DNA from: Phyto melanocephala
Lineage: Eukaryota > Arthropoda > Insecta > Diptera > Rhinophoridae
NCBI GenBank assembly: GCA_941918925.1
Contig: OW799233.1
Location: 42,198,473-42,262,472 of the forward strand
DNA: 64,000 bases
Direction of reading: 5' to 3'
Program-made: the position numbers and the translations under genes
Part shown: positions 32,125 to 44,460 of the stretch, piece after piece
How positions within the stretch are numbered: the stretch's first letter is position 1
How the letters are laid out: each line of letters starts with the position of its first letter
The notes under the pieces: model-generated
Told to the model about the DNA's origin: nothing
Seen by the model: the letters and a program-made list of their open reading frames with translations, nothing else
The model's database searches: none

Positions 32125-34067
32125 ATGAACAGCATTTCGGGTCTAGTTAAAGAAACACTGCCCAATTATTTGTCCAGTTTGCCTATTCCTGATACATTGT
32201 CGGGCTGGTTTAATTTATCGTGTAAGTATTAAACCCGAATGCTCGTCAATAAATAATTTTATTTAATTTTCTGGTTATGTCTAATTAGAATTGTAATTAA
32301 AAACAGTATGTAAAATGGCAATTGTGCACATTTATTAAAGTCAAAATAAGGGCATCCAAAAATTTGTCCAGGAGTTGATAAATCTTTTGCTAGTAGTTAT
32401 TTATTGTTTTTCTGTCTTGACTAGGAAAAGATAAAAAATAGGAGCATAACATAACTCCAAACTTATGATTTAGTACCTATACGCATATGCTAACTTGCCA
32501 TTAAAAAAAAACAGAGTGGAATTATTTGAAAAAAAAAAAGATTATGCAACAATATTTTTTTGCTAACCACCTTTGGAATAGTTTTTGTTTGTCTATTTTG
32601 TCAGAAGTTGTATGTTGTATGTGCATATTTTTTATTTGAGTGCTTTCACAATATAGGTATATCAACATAATTGAGTTGGTAAATCAAAACTTGTATCCTA
32701 GGTATTAAGTTAAAATTTAATTAAACAGTTTATGTATTAAAATTGCACTTCTTTTTATAGGTATGTTAATTTTTAAATAAAATAAACTGTGTTTTACTTA
32801 TCTAGCGAGTCGGTCAAGGTTGAACTATAAAACGTATTAAGATGAAGGTATAATATGACAACATTTTTAAACATAATGCATATCTGTCAGACATAAAGGA
32901 ATTCTTAAAATATATATATATATTTTTTTTGCAAAAATGCATTTAATAAAGGAAAATAACTAGGCTGCAGAAATTTTTGCTATTTGAGGAATTTTATTTT
33001 TTTTTATTTAGGAATTTTTTTTTTTATTTAGGAATTTTTTTTTTTGTTTTACTTTTTATAATAGTATTGTATACACATATGAATTGTGCACCTAAATTTA
33101 ATTTATTTTTGACGAATCATTTTTATTGCATCGTTATTTCTAAGAGTTATTTACTTGATTTAAGAAGTTTCGAACTTAAATATAATTTTTTATTTGTTCA
33201 ATTCCACAAAGTACCTAATAGAAATAAAAATATTACATAGTAATAAAAAACCTAAGAACTAATCTCAAAAATAATAAAAAAAATTATTTGAAAATATCGT
33301 TATTTGAAATAACGATATGTAAATTGCAATTATTCATTCTTGCGGTTTAAGGATAGATTTAAAATCCATGTTTTTATTAATTAAATGTTGTTATTGAGCC
33401 AGCTGTTAATAAAAAAGTAACATTTAAAAGAAGTGTTGATTGTTTTTTTGTAAAACATATTTTTTTTATTATAAGAAAATAAATAATTTTAAATTCTGCT
33501 TCAACCGGAATCGAAATAAGACCCATTATCTTTAATATTTTTGCACATCTACAGAGGGAGGGCAAATAAATTAAAAAAACTAAATTTTAAAATTACAAAA
33601 ACGTAAAGTTTAGAATTAAAAAAGTTAACTTTTAAAATTTTCTAAAGCTTTTATTTTTTCCAATTTCAGTCAAAGATTGGTTATCCCTTATACCGCCTAC
33701 CGCCGTTGCTGCCGGTATTGGCTATAGCATTTATTTGGCCTATTGTCCAGCTGCTCGACAAGGTGGCTGCTCCAAAGCTGGACGTTGTAATCAATCCATA
33801 CGTAAACATGAAGAAAAAGTTGTTGATATGATTGATATTGAAAATATTGCCGAAAAAGCTGCTTTCTGTCGTTGCTGGAAGTCAAAGAATGTACGATTTA
33901 TTTCGTTTATCTCTTTTTTTTATTTTAATATACATTAATATAATAAATATAAAAATCAATTTTTGCAGTGGCCTTATTGTGACGGCAGCCATGGTGAACA
34001 CAATAAGCAAACTGGTGACAATGTTGGTCCTGTAGTGCTAAAGAGGAATACTCCTAAATCTCGTTAA
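32125..34067 (+). CDS. Cisd2: CDGSH iron-sulfur domain protein 2 (three exons)
   Basis: Exons are 32125-32221, 33670-33890 and 33969-34067 (138 residues). Donors are GTAAGT and GTACGA, and acceptors are TTTCAG and TTGCAG. The reading frame joins cleanly across both introns. The product is an ER/mitochondrial outer-membrane 2Fe-2S protein linked in flies and mammals to calcium handling, autophagy and lifespan. It has an N-terminal segment ([17 protein letters not shown]), one membrane helix (about residues 40-62, ending YLAYCPAAR), and the CDGSH motif [16 protein letters not shown] with three Cys and one His cluster ligands. The last intron splits that motif between Asn and Trp. Length fits the family. 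A possible poly(A) signal AATAAA is at 34350. Confidence 0.95.
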
Positions 34068-35661
34068 TATTAATGAAATACTACACTATATTACTATTAC
34101 CTTTTTTTTTTTTTTTTTTTAATTTTTGAATATTTCTTAAAGAAAACAATTTACTGTTAAATTTAATAATTGGGTTTTAAATGGAACGGCCATGATGACT
34201 TTTAATTTCTCTTTTAAAGAATTTGTATAAGGTGTCTGATAGACTTTTTGTTTTTTTAAGAATTTAATTCATTTATATTTTGGAGGAATTTCCTCTCACA
34301 AAAGGATATTTTACCGTGCTTTTAAGACAATAGTTTAAATCAAATTACAAATAAATGAAAAAATTAAATTGTAAAAATTTTTATAGTTGATTGGATATAT
34401 AATTAGAAAAATATTTTTTGCTTGAGCCATTTAAAGATGATTTAAAAAAAAAAGTAGTTGCAAGTATTTTTCAGGTGTGATTAAAAACCAATTTAGAAGT
34501 AAAACCTATTTGAAAACGATAAAAGGTGTGATGTGTTTGATATAGTAGTTTTGTCAATAATTTTCCAAATGGTTTTTAAACGTTTTTAAAAAATTTAGAT
34601 TTTTGTATGTACCTATATTATTTGCATAAATAATTTAAATTTCCGTTTCTGAAACAAATGCATAAATTATCAGGGGGCAAATTACGGCATTCGAACGTGA
34701 TCGAAATTTGAATATTCTTATTAGAATCTCCATACCTAAAGCACTGCGAACTCGATACTTCGAGTAAAATTTCGAGTGACCGAAATTTTTAAATTCTTAT
34801 TAGAATCTCTATACCTAAAGCACAGCCAACTCGATCGTTCGAGTAAAATTTCGATCTTGATCGAATGGCGTAATTTGGCCTCAGGGGGAAAATTACGGCA
34901 TTCGAACGTAATCGAAATTTGAAAATTCTTATTAGAATCTCTATACCTAAAGCACAGCGAACTCGATCGTTCGAGTAAAATTTCGATCGTGATCGAATGC
35001 CATAATTTGGCCCCAGGTTTGTATACGACTAAGACATAAAACGTATTTAAAAAGAATGAAAGGTATGGTGTATTTGGTACAGTCGTTTTATAAATTATTT
35101 TCAAAATAGTTTTTGATAATAAAATTCATTTCACTTTTATCTTTTATACTTTTAGTTGCAGTTTGGCTTAAAAATGATTCTTAAACACCATTTCAAAAAA
35201 TTAATTTTCCATCACACATCTGAATATTCGGTTACTGCAACTTCTATTTTATTTTCCTTACATTTGTACAGCTATTCTTAACCGGCTGCTTTTTAAACAC
35301 TTGAATTGCGAAACTGCATTTCATCAAACGATAAGTTTTAATTTATTAAAGTTTTTATTTCCGTAAAAAAAAGAAAAATGATAAAAAATAAATAAAAGTT
35401 GTATTTTGTTGAAAATGTATTACAAAAAACATGTTTTTAATTACATATAAAAAATAGGCGATAATTAAAATTATATTATAATGCAAAATACAATCAAACC
35501 AGCAGTTTTTATGCAGGTTTTATATATGGCCAACTAATTTCAATACTAAAAATGGAAAGCAAGATACAATTTAATGTATATAAATGTTATTTAGTAGCAA
35601 AAGTAACGGCTAATCTTATGTAGATAAAGCGGCCATAGTTCTGAATGATTGCAGTTATTGC
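34068..35661. other. Tail-to-tail intergenic spacer
   Basis: It holds the presumed 3' UTRs of Cisd2 (plus) and eEF1-gamma (minus), and a TIR repeat pair at 34672-35018. No gene is seen. Confidence 0.6.
34672..35018. repeat. Two partial copies of a palindromic TIR element (MITE-like)
   Basis: Outer ends read CAGGGGGCAAATTACGGCAT... and, inverted, ...ATGCCATAATTTGGCCCCAG, with the TIR extending through CGAACGTGATCGAAATTT. The TIR starts and ends recur at 34672, ~34884 and 35018, and 'attcttattagaatctctat' with 'acctaaagcacagcgaactcg' recurs three times. This gives two adjacent, partly fused copies. No coding. Confidence 0.6.
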
Positions 35662-37226
35662 TTATTTGAAGATTTTGCCTTGGTTAAATTCACGACCGGC
35701 TTTATCGGTACCGGTCCACGAAAAGTATTGTTCAACCAGCTTCTTGGTTTCTTCAGAACTGGCATCCAATTTCTTCCAGTCATAGACTTCGTAATCAATT
35801 TGCCAGTCTGGAGACAAGCTAAAAGCTAGATCTTGGCCACGCCATACCCAAACACCGGAGATGGAAGAGTCGTTTTCCTTACCAAACAAGCAAACAGAGG
35901 CAAACGATTGTTTGCGCATCTTGTCGAGACGTTGGAACATGCCGGATATGAGATTGCAAGACATGAAAGGCTTAGTTAGTTCCTCGTTGTATTTGTATTC
36001 ACCGAACCAGATGGAGTAGTGCTCGGGATCGAACTTTTCCCAGAAGTAGGGAATGGAGACTTTCTCTTCTTCGTTGGAGTAGACTCGCTTAAAGTCATCA
36101 AAGTTGAAGGTACCCTTAGGCAATTTATCAAAGGGATCGTTAAATTTGGGCTCCATAGCTACAGCCATATCAGCGGCGTCTAGTTCTTCTTTTGATTCCT
36201 CTTTCTTAGCAGCAGGTTTCTTTTCTTCCTTGGGTTTTTGCTGTTGTTGTTGTGGCTTTCCACCAGTCTTAGCTTGGAATTCAGCGTACTTCTTGGGGTC
36301 AAATACCAAGGCTTTTTCACAGAGGCTGAAGTTTTTTACTACTGCTTGAACTTGCTTCTGGTTGAGAATAGTCTTGAACCAACGATTGATGTTGGTGTAA
36401 GGTTTACGCGCGGCCTCATCCAAAACATACTGGTATAGGTGTAATAAACTGCAGAACACAACTATATCGGCCAAAGTAATGCGTTCACCAACCAAGAAGG
36501 TAGAATCTAAAAATTTCTTGTCCAACAACTGCAAAACGACATCAACATCTTGCTTCGCAGTGCTGCCCTTTTGTTGTGGCATAATACCCAACAAGGGGAA
36601 CACCAAGGCACAGGAGGCAGGGACGATTTCATTGTCGGCAAAAGACAACCATTGTTGAACCTGAGCTTGGGCGAAGGGGCATTTGAAACCACGCAATTGT
36701 TCATTGGCTACGAAGAAAGCGATGGCGTTTGATTCACTAAGGTATTTGCCACTCGAGGTTTCGAAAGCAGGCACCTAAAATCAAAGAAAAAAAAAAGTAA
36801 TTTATCTACTTAACCTCAACTTAGATGACGTTTTAATGCGGCACCCATTAAAAATTAATATGAAGATGCTTTATTGTTGTATATGGAGATGACGTCTACA
36901 AAATTTGCACTCACTAACTAACCTTGCCACTAGGAAATTTCTTCAGGAAATCAGCCGACTTGTTCGTTTGTCCAAAAACAAAGTTATCGGCAACGTTTAC
37001 TTGAGCACCCGAATATTGGGCAGCAATCAATGCCTTGTAAGCACGGAAATTTTCTGGGTATGTGTAAATAGTCTAAATTGTAAAAATTATACAAAACAAT
37101 ATTAATACTTGCTGCATTTTATTCTTTAGCATTTATTTGCATTATTTTTGCAAATTAAAATATCGTGATGTTTATGATATTTTATTATTAATTTTAGTAA
37201 AAAATTCACTTACTCCTGTCGCCATC
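35662..37226 (-). CDS. eEF1gamma: Translation elongation factor 1-gamma (three exons)
   Basis: Exons on the minus strand are 37226-37215 (MATG only), 37072-36923 and 36774-35662 (424 residues). Donors are GTAAGT and GTTAGT, acceptors TTTAG. The product is the scaffold subunit of the eEF1B exchange complex that reloads eEF1A with GTP. A GST-like N domain ([20 protein letters not shown] on) and GST-C domain cover residues ~5-210. A Lys/Gln/Glu linker follows ([15 protein letters not shown]), then the conserved EF1G C-terminal domain (~265-424; [51 protein letters not shown] end). Length is close to the fly protein. The 12-nt first coding exon and the TOP-like leader fit a ribosome-associated housekeeping gene. 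Confidence 0.96.
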
Positions 37227-37240
37227 GTTGCTTTTGCCGG

Positions 37241-37252
37241 AGAGGAAGAAGT
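37241..37252 (-). promoter_or_regulatory. 5'TOP-like pyrimidine tract of eEF1-gamma
   Basis: The minus strand reads CTTCTTCCTCTC 15-26 nt upstream of the ATG. A C followed by a pyrimidine run near the cap is the TOP element of ribosomal-protein and elongation-factor mRNAs. The start site is inferred. Confidence 0.55.
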
Positions 37253-37536
37253 TTGACAGTCACAAAATTGAGACACCGTGTATAACAGCAGCAAATGTCA
37301 AAAAATTGTTCCAAAGCAAAAAATGTAATCACAGGGCTGTTCCATAAATTAACCCACTATAAAAAATGTGACTATTTTTGCTATTAAATTTCAATTTTAT
37401 TATAATTATATGTAAATACAAATAGCATTAGTAAATAGCTTTTCTACAAACTTATATCTTTAAATTAATTCAAATCTGCAAAGAGAGGGACAAGAAACTT
37501 AAAAAAATCATAAAAAACTTCCAATAACTTAACACG

Positions 37537-38365
37537 GGGTCTTCACGTAGTAATATTTATTGCCACAATTATTAAATTTGAATTCGTTCATAGAAATTGC
37601 TATGTGTAGACCGCGATTTCTATATGTAGCAATTTATTGCACAATAATTGCTTTGTTGATTGCTTGAGCAATTATTGCCACAATGAGCTGTCAAAATCAT
37701 TACATTTTCTTAGGCCCCTTTCGCATTAGGCAACTATAATTGCGCAAGTCTTGTGTTTGTGGTTGTGTGAGGAAAGGTCGGTGTGAAGATGAAAAAATGC
37801 CGAGATTTGAGTACAGACTTGCTTGTACTTGGCAATTCTGCTTCTGCTGTCACTCTCGTCTTGGAATATTTATTTGTTTTTGACATTGTCTTTTATTTCT
37901 TCTTCGGTGTGTTGTGTAATTTTGTGTGTGTAAAAATTTTATTTGTTTATAAGTGAATCAAATATTTAAAAATGATAAATTCGAGCATAAGCAAATTAAA
38001 CTTGCTCAACCAAGTTGCTCAATGTGAACATAAAAGCAAGTTCAAAAGAAAATAAATAAAAATTAAAATTATACTTGCACAATTAGAGTTGCCTAATGCG
38101 AAAGGGGTCTTAGAATTTTTTTGTTTTTATTTGCAGAAACAAAAGAAAATTTAAAAATTTTATCTGACAACAATAATTTAGAATGAGATATTAAAAAAAA
38201 CATAAAAGTTTAATAAAAACATTAAATTTTATTAATAAATTATTTGTGTCGTGTTCACCACAAATAGACTTAATTTAGCAATATTATTAATATTTTACAA
38301 TAGTACCGTTATTCTGTTTACGTTCTTGCTTATTCTTAACAATGAAAATTGCTATCTGGAGACCC
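37537..38365. mobile_element. TIR element 'GGGTCTCCACGTAG' copy 1, with nested insertion
   Basis: The left end GGGTCTTCACGTAGTAATAT and the inverted right end ATGAAAATTGCTATCTGGAGACCC are imperfect TIRs. The interior phrases (TAGAAATTGC, TGTAGACCGC, GCAATTTATTGC) match copy 2 at 39274. It is interrupted by the TTA-flanked element at 37713-38109. No transposase. Confidence 0.65.
37713..38109. mobile_element. TTA-flanked relic related to the 684-bp elements
   Basis: The TIRs GGCCCCTTTCGCATTAGGCA and (inverted) GACCCCTTTCGCATTAGGCA are flanked by TTA on both sides. The interior keeps 'gcgcaagt', 'gagtacagacttgcttgtact' and 'gtgaacataaaagcaagttc', which match the Copia insertions. It lacks the embedded dispersed repeat, so it represents an older form. 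Confidence 0.7.
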
Positions 38366-38827
38366 ATCCTAATGAATATACATAACTTTCGATTACAACA
38401 CGTAAATACTATTGCTATGCAAAGATAGTTTTTCTTGTAAGTACAGTGCCCCGGGTCATATGTATGTCCAATCAAGGTTTCAATTAAGGCATATTTTTCA
38501 GCTGTCAAAATACATTAATAAAAAACAATTTTCTCTCTTTTCTAATTTATTTCAAATGTCAAAATTGTTTTTTAAAGGATTATACATATGTATTATATAT
38601 ATATATATTGTTGTAATTATTATTTAATTTTAAACTTTATATATAATCGCTTTTTGTATTTTTATCACAATGTGAATTATTTTTTTAATTCGCCTCTCAA
38701 TTGTTATTTTTTTCACTTGTGCATTAAAGTTTTATGTCCAGATGTATTTGTGTGAAATATGTAAACACTGAAAAACCCAATTTCGTAAAAAATACGAGTT
38801 AGGGACTTTGTACATGTGACCATCTAT

Positions 38828-38992
38828 ATCAAGGCGAATTGAATTATCAGGTGGTGGTAATTCTAAAACATTAAAAAAACAACACGGTTTTTTATTGTTG
38901 CCTTTGATCGTCGATGTGTCAAAAACTAAATGGTTTTTGTTTGTTTTTTCAGCTGCGTTGTCAACACCACCTGATAATGAATTCGCCTTGAT
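38828..38992. repeat. 165-bp palindromic MITE-like element
   Basis: ATCAAGGCGAATTGAATTAT then CAGGTGGTG at the left is mirrored by CACCACCTG then ATAATGAATTCGCCTTGAT at the right (about 27 bp with one or two mismatches). Related ends occur at 30565-30600 and 31628-31660. No coding. Confidence 0.65.
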
Positions 38993-39273
38993 CGATATGT
39001 AACATTATTTATGAACAATCTTTTCGTGTTAAAGCTGCACATCTTTGAAATTTGCTGTCGAGAGTTTTGCGTTGCTTTTCAATGTCAGATATGACTTTCA
39101 AGAACAAAATTTTGATTTGAAGGAAAAACTAATGAGAAAAGTTGTAATGTACATGCAATTCTATATAAAGGTATGTAAAAATAAAAGTTTCATAGGCCAA
39201 GCCTCACTGTTTGGATGCAATTACAAATTGAAAAGTTTTGCAACAATTGTTCCGTCATAAAGGACTTAAGCCG

Positions 39274-39678
39274 GGGTCTCCACGTAGCAATATTTATTAC
39301 CACAATTGTCAAATTTGCGTCCATAGAAATTGCAAGGTGTAGACCGCAAATTGTCATATGTAGCAATTTATTGCGCAATCATTGCTCTGCTGATTGCTTG
39401 AGCAATTATTGCCGCAATTAGCTGTCAAAATCGTTTAATTTTCTTTGAATTTTATGTTTTTCTTTGCAAATAATAATTTTACCTGATAATAATTAAGAGT
39501 TAGGTATTCCAAAAAAACTCATATAAGTTAAAACAAAAATATTAAATTATAAAAATAAATTATTTGTGTCGTGTTCTCCACCCACCAGTGAAAATAATCA
39601 TACCTTAGCAATAAAGTGCCGTTATTCTGCTGACGTTTTTGCTTAAGCTTAGCTATGAAAATTGCTACGTGGAGACCC
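39274..39678. mobile_element. TIR element 'GGGTCTCCACGTAG' copy 2
   Basis: GGGTCTCCACGTAGCAATAT at the left and AAATTGCTACGTGGAGACCC at the right form good TIRs of about 20 bp. At 405 bp without an insertion, it gives the intact length for the family. Confidence 0.7.
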
Positions 39679-41075
39679 AGCGTAAGGAAGATATACCTAT
39701 GCAAGCGTCTGGCAGCTCCGCTATTCTCAATTTTCTTCTTTTCTTTTACAATTGTCATACTGCTGTCAGACGTTTACTCGTTTGCTTGTTGTCAAAATTT
39801 AGTAACGAGTTTTATATATTTTTTACATAACGAGTACTCGAAAAAATGGAATATCAGCCGTGTTAGAACCGGCCGTACAATTTTTTATTAATTTCTCCAA
39901 AAAAAATTAAAATTTATTTAATGTATTGTGTTTAAAACTTACCTTAAGAAACTAAAGGATAAATAAAAAAGTAAATACCTGTTAAAGGGAAAATTCCAAA
40001 GAAAGCGTAAAGAATAAAACTTTTTGCGTATTGCGTGGAATGAAAAGGAAGAAAACGAAAGGAAAAACTAATCAGAAAGAAACTAATAAAAATCAAAAAG
40101 AAAAAAATAAAGTGAATTTTTACATACGAAAAAATTGATTTAGACAAAATTTTAATTAAAAAAAAATTATAAAATTAATATGCATAAAAAATATGTAATA
40201 TACCTATAGAATTTGTTAAAAAAAGGTTACTGAATAAAAATTTCATGAAATTATTTTAATGTTTTAAAAAAGGAAAGTTACTATGTTTTTCGCAGTAGGA
40301 GAAAGAAAAAAGCAATTAAAAAGTGCATATATTTTATAGCTGAGCTGGAAATAAACGTCGCGTTTTTGTTTTTTATTTAGTAACATCGTCGTCTGCCAGA
40401 AAAGGAAATACACATTTTATTTAATTTCAAGCCACAAATGTTTGGTATTCAAGCAAAATATGTAAGTAGTTTGTGTGTATTATTTAATAATGAAATGTAG
40501 GAAAAGATAAAATTTGCAATAGTTAAAATTTAAAAGTTTTGTTACTGAATTAAAAAAAAAAAACAAAAGATTATAAGACTATCTATTTGGCCGTGTTGTT
40601 ATATTTTGGTTAGCTTCAACTTCAAATGACCCAAGTATCCCCAAAAATCCATAAATATCGTCATAAGAAAAACAAAGCAAGATTTGTTCAAGGTGTATTC
40701 ACTTTGCAAGGTGGCAGTACTACGGCAAAAAATACAATAATAAAACTAAAACATGTATTTTTGTTGACTAGTATGTATTGCAGTCGACCCATTCGACCGT
40801 AATTAAACATTAGATAATTCTTTTATTTCAAAAAATTATTTTTTTTAACACTTTAATTTATTTCCTAAAGTAAATCCATTAAACTGTGAACATTATACCT
40901 ATTTAAAACAGAGAATAAATTCATTTGAAACGGGAGTATAAATTTTCGACTACACAATTTTTGTTTTGTATTTTTTTTTATAGCAATCACAAAAAAAAAA
41001 TCGGTAAAAATAATTTGTATCAACAATGTTGATTCAAAATGCACTTGTTTGTTTTTTAAAGTTTAATTATTATTA
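39679..41075. other. No gene recognised
   Basis: AT-rich DNA. At 40438-40461 an eight-codon frame from ATG runs into a consensus GTAAGT donor, after a less AT-rich stretch (CATCGTCGTCTGCCAG). It could be a first exon, but nothing else supports it. Confidence 0.35.
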
Positions 41076-41078
41076 TTA

Positions 41079-41520
41079 TTGGTTTCGTTACACGTATATG
41101 CTTTGCGCATGTTTAATTGCTTATACCTAACCAAGCTACGATCCGGGCGACCAAATAAACTTTCGAGAAGGGATGTTAGGAGAATTATGAAGAAGGTGAA
41201 CCAGGATCCTAAAATAAGTGCTCCAAAATTGGCGGAAATTTTCGAAAGATTTTCTAATGTCACTGTAACATATGGAACAGTAGTAAATGTTTTATATATT
41301 GAAAAAAATGGTTTTAATAGCAGGACTGCACGAAAAATGTCACTAATTTCGGATAAAAATCGTCAACTTTCCCTAAAATTCGCTAAGGCTTATATAAATA
41401 GATCTGGATCTTTGGAAAACTCGTTTTTACTGATGTACAGATTTCATGAGACTGGATTAAAAAACACGCGTCAAGACAACAGATTTTCCCATGCATAAAA
41501 ACCTTATTAATTTGTGCATG
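41079..41520 (+). pseudogene. Tc1-like transposase N-terminal fragment
   Basis: The phrases SGRPNKLSRRDVRRIMKKV, ISAPKLAEIF and LISDKNRQLSLKFAKAYIN are the second helix-turn-helix and linker of Tc1-type transposases. The match ends near 41400, just before where the first catalytic Asp should be, and the sequence then decays. No TIRs were assigned. Confidence 0.75.
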
Positions 41521-41754
41521 TGTTAAAAAAACGGCCGAAATAATGGAAAATCTGGTTATGTCAATGTCATACTTAATATTGAATTGCCTTTCTTTATTCT
41601 TTATTTATTTATTCAAAATATTAAAAAAAAACATAAATAGTTTATTAGCTTTACGTTGACTCATTACCAAAGATTTTGTAATTTTTGTTTTTTTTTACGA
41701 ATTAATACCTTTTTTATTTAAGAGAGAAATCTATTTTTTAATACAGTCAAATCC

Positions 41755-41830
41755 CGATAATTCGTATTCGCAAGAGACCGGCCATTTTTACGAATTATAG
41801 GGGTTTTCGATTTAGCGGGGTTTCGATTTA
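41755..41830 (+). repeat. Lone pogo/Tc1-type terminal inverted repeat
   Basis: CAGTCAAATCCCGATAATTC after TA, followed by several internal GGGGTTTTCGATTTA phrases, is typical of the ends of pogo-like elements. No inverted partner was found in the window. Confidence 0.5.
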
Positions 41831-42364
41831 ACGGGCTTAAAATAAAATTAATACGAATTAATGGGGTTTTTCAATTTTTTACTAAAGCGATAAAAATAAA
41901 CATAAAAACAATTATTAAGAATAAAATACAAAATAAATAAAATATGTAAATAAAATATATAAATAAAATAGCAAATTCATTTACGTTAAATACGTGTAAT
42001 TTTAATAGCAAACAAAAAACAATAAAATAAAAATAAAAATGAAAAATTCATTTTCTGTACTTTAAATACATAATGTAGTACATATTTACATTACCTAAAA
42101 TTAATTAAAAAAAAATTAATGATTTTCATATACAGTCGAACTTTCATAACTCGAATCACCATTATCCCAAAAAAAACTTCGACTTACGGAGACTTCGAGT
42201 TACAGAATTTTTTCTTAAAATAGAAAAAAAGGTTTTTTATTATGTATTTTTATTTAAAATAGCCTCGAAAAATTACAGTTAAGTAAAACATTCTGAAATA
42301 TTTTTTTTTAATTTTTTTTATTATTTTTATTTATTTTTAATATATATTTTTTTGTAATTGTTTT

Positions 42365-42742
42365 TTTGGCATGTTTTTGACATGTATGTATATATGTATG
42401 TTGTTGTTGTAATTGTGTAAAAAAACGAGGTGGTCGTGGTTTTTTGCTCATATCTCAGAAAGTTATGGGGCGATTGTGCTGAATTTCAATAGCGATTCAT
42501 TCCTGGATATTTGCAAGAGATTGATACCATATACAGATCTGAGGAACATATAGTTGCTTCTAAAAGTTGCTTTCAACCAACACACGGACAGATGGGCAGA
42601 CGGACAGACGGTCAGGGATTAATCGACTCCTCTATTCAAAAGCTTTCAGAAAATATATACTTTATGGGGTCGGAAATGAAAATTGTAGAAATTACAAACG
42701 CTATATATACCCTTGTGCACCACAGGTGAAGGGTATAAAATA
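42365..42742 (-). repeat. Dispersed repeat family, tail-less copy
   Basis: Minus orientation: 'aaacgaggtggtcgtggtttttt', 'gctcatatctcagaaagtta', 'gacagacggtcaggg', then the reverse head ACAAACG...CCACAGGTGAAGGGTATAAAA at the right edge. Confidence 0.6.
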
Positions 42743-43038
42743 AATTGATTTCAACATTTATCATCTAGCCCGAATTATGCATAGAACTGATACTCACGCA
42801 ACCAAAAAGGAAAAAAATTTGTAATTCCCCGAAAAAAACAAGTAACAGTGCTATATTCGGCCGTGCCGAATCTTATATACCCTTCACAACGTGTAGTCAT
42901 GCAATAACAATTGTTTGTATCACCATTCATCTCATATAAAATACGTGCATACGTACACGTTAGAATAAATGTGGCATCGAATCCCAGCTGAGCCAAAAAA
43001 ATTTTATTTTATTTAATATATTATTTATATTTTACTAT

Positions 43039-43652
43039 AGATATGACAGGACCGATATGGCGTGGAGGAACAGAAGAGACTGCAGAGTATCAAGGGCTTT
43101 TTGGCCCAAGTTGAACTCGGCGGACTCTACGGTACTTCTGGGCCTGGACAGGGTATGTCTGAGGGCCACTATTGGGGTTTTAACAGGGCACTGTCCTGTG
43201 AGGGCTAGGATTAATAGATGGGATCGCGGCACTCCGGATTATTGTAGGATGTGTGAGGATGAGGACGAACTGGAGACTGTGGAGCACATTGTCTGTCACT
43301 GTCCAAGGTTACAGAATCACAGGCTAAGGTGGCTAGGTAAACGATTCCACGATGAGTTGGGTGATGTTTCAGAGTGCAAGCTAGGAAATATTATCGGATT
43401 CATCATGGGGATCGGGTGGTTGGTGATCAGGCAATGGAGCTCGTAGAAAATCTGTATTTCTTTCTTCCTTCTATTCTATTCCTTCTATTCTATACCCTAC
43501 TATTATTCTTATACTGTATATCTTTGGAAACCTCTTTTCTATTTTTCTTTTTATACAAAAGGGTAACGCAATGGACCTTATTGGTCTCCGAGTGTGGGTG
43601 TAGGAGGCAGACACTGCTTCCTGCATCCCCCTTTCCTACCTACCTACCTACC
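43039..43652 (+). pseudogene. 5'-truncated LINE with RNase H-type C terminus
   Basis: It is flanked by a perfect 13-bp target duplication TATATTTTACTAT (43026-43038 and 43653-43665) and ends in (CCTA)n. The open part (to 43446) encodes AFWPKLNS, RATIGVLTGHC, then the Cys/His finger CRMCEDEDELETVEHIVCHC. This is the usual end of ORF2 in RNase H-bearing LINEs (I/R1/LOA-like groups). A ~200-bp 3' UTR follows. Only the last ~130 codons survive, as expected from abortive target-primed reverse transcription. Confidence 0.8.
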
Positions 43653-44460
43653 TATATTTTACTATTTTTTTATATTTTTTTAAATTTTTTTAAAAAAATT
43701 TTTTAGAAAAATTTTTAAAAATTTTTTTTTAATTTTTTTTTGTAGTTTTTTTATTATTTTTTTCTTATTTTTAATACTTTTTTTTTTTTTGTAATTTTTT
43801 TTGTTTGGTATGTTTTTTACATGTATGTATGTATGTTGTTGTTGTAATTGTGAAAAAAACGAGGTGGTCGTGGTTTTTTGCTCATATCTCAGAAAGTTAT
43901 TGGGCGATTGTGCTGAATTTCAATAGCGATTCATTCCTGGATATTTCCAAGAGATTGATACCATATACAGATCTGAGGAACATATAGTTGCTTCTAAAAG
44001 TTGATTTCAACCAACACACGGACAGACGGGCAGACGGACAGACGGTCAGGGCTTAATCGACTCCTCTATTCATAAGCTTTCAGGGTTTGAGTTGACAACA
44101 CCGTCATGAAATAAATTACAAAAATTTGGTGCTAAGGAAAATAATTTTAAAAAAATTAAAAGTATTGGAAATTAATTGCAGTAAATTTGCTATAAACTTC
44201 TTAAAATAATGTTTTATTGATTTGGATTGATTGGAAAAAAATTAAACGCATATTTAACTAAAATGAATTGCAAATTGTAATAAGTCAGTGATTGGTAGTA
44301 CCGTTATTACTTGTTGGTGTAAATACAATACCAGCTATTTATGTATATACACATCTACATCTTATATTGAACGACATTTATTATCTTATCCTGGCCGTTG
44401 GTAATTTTCTCTGTGAGCATCAGCTGAAATTTTAATACAATATATTGTAGAATTTGTTAT

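Noticed and set aside
35997..36732. Plus-strand frames within the eEF1-gamma exon
   Set aside because: Shadows of the conserved minus-strand gene.
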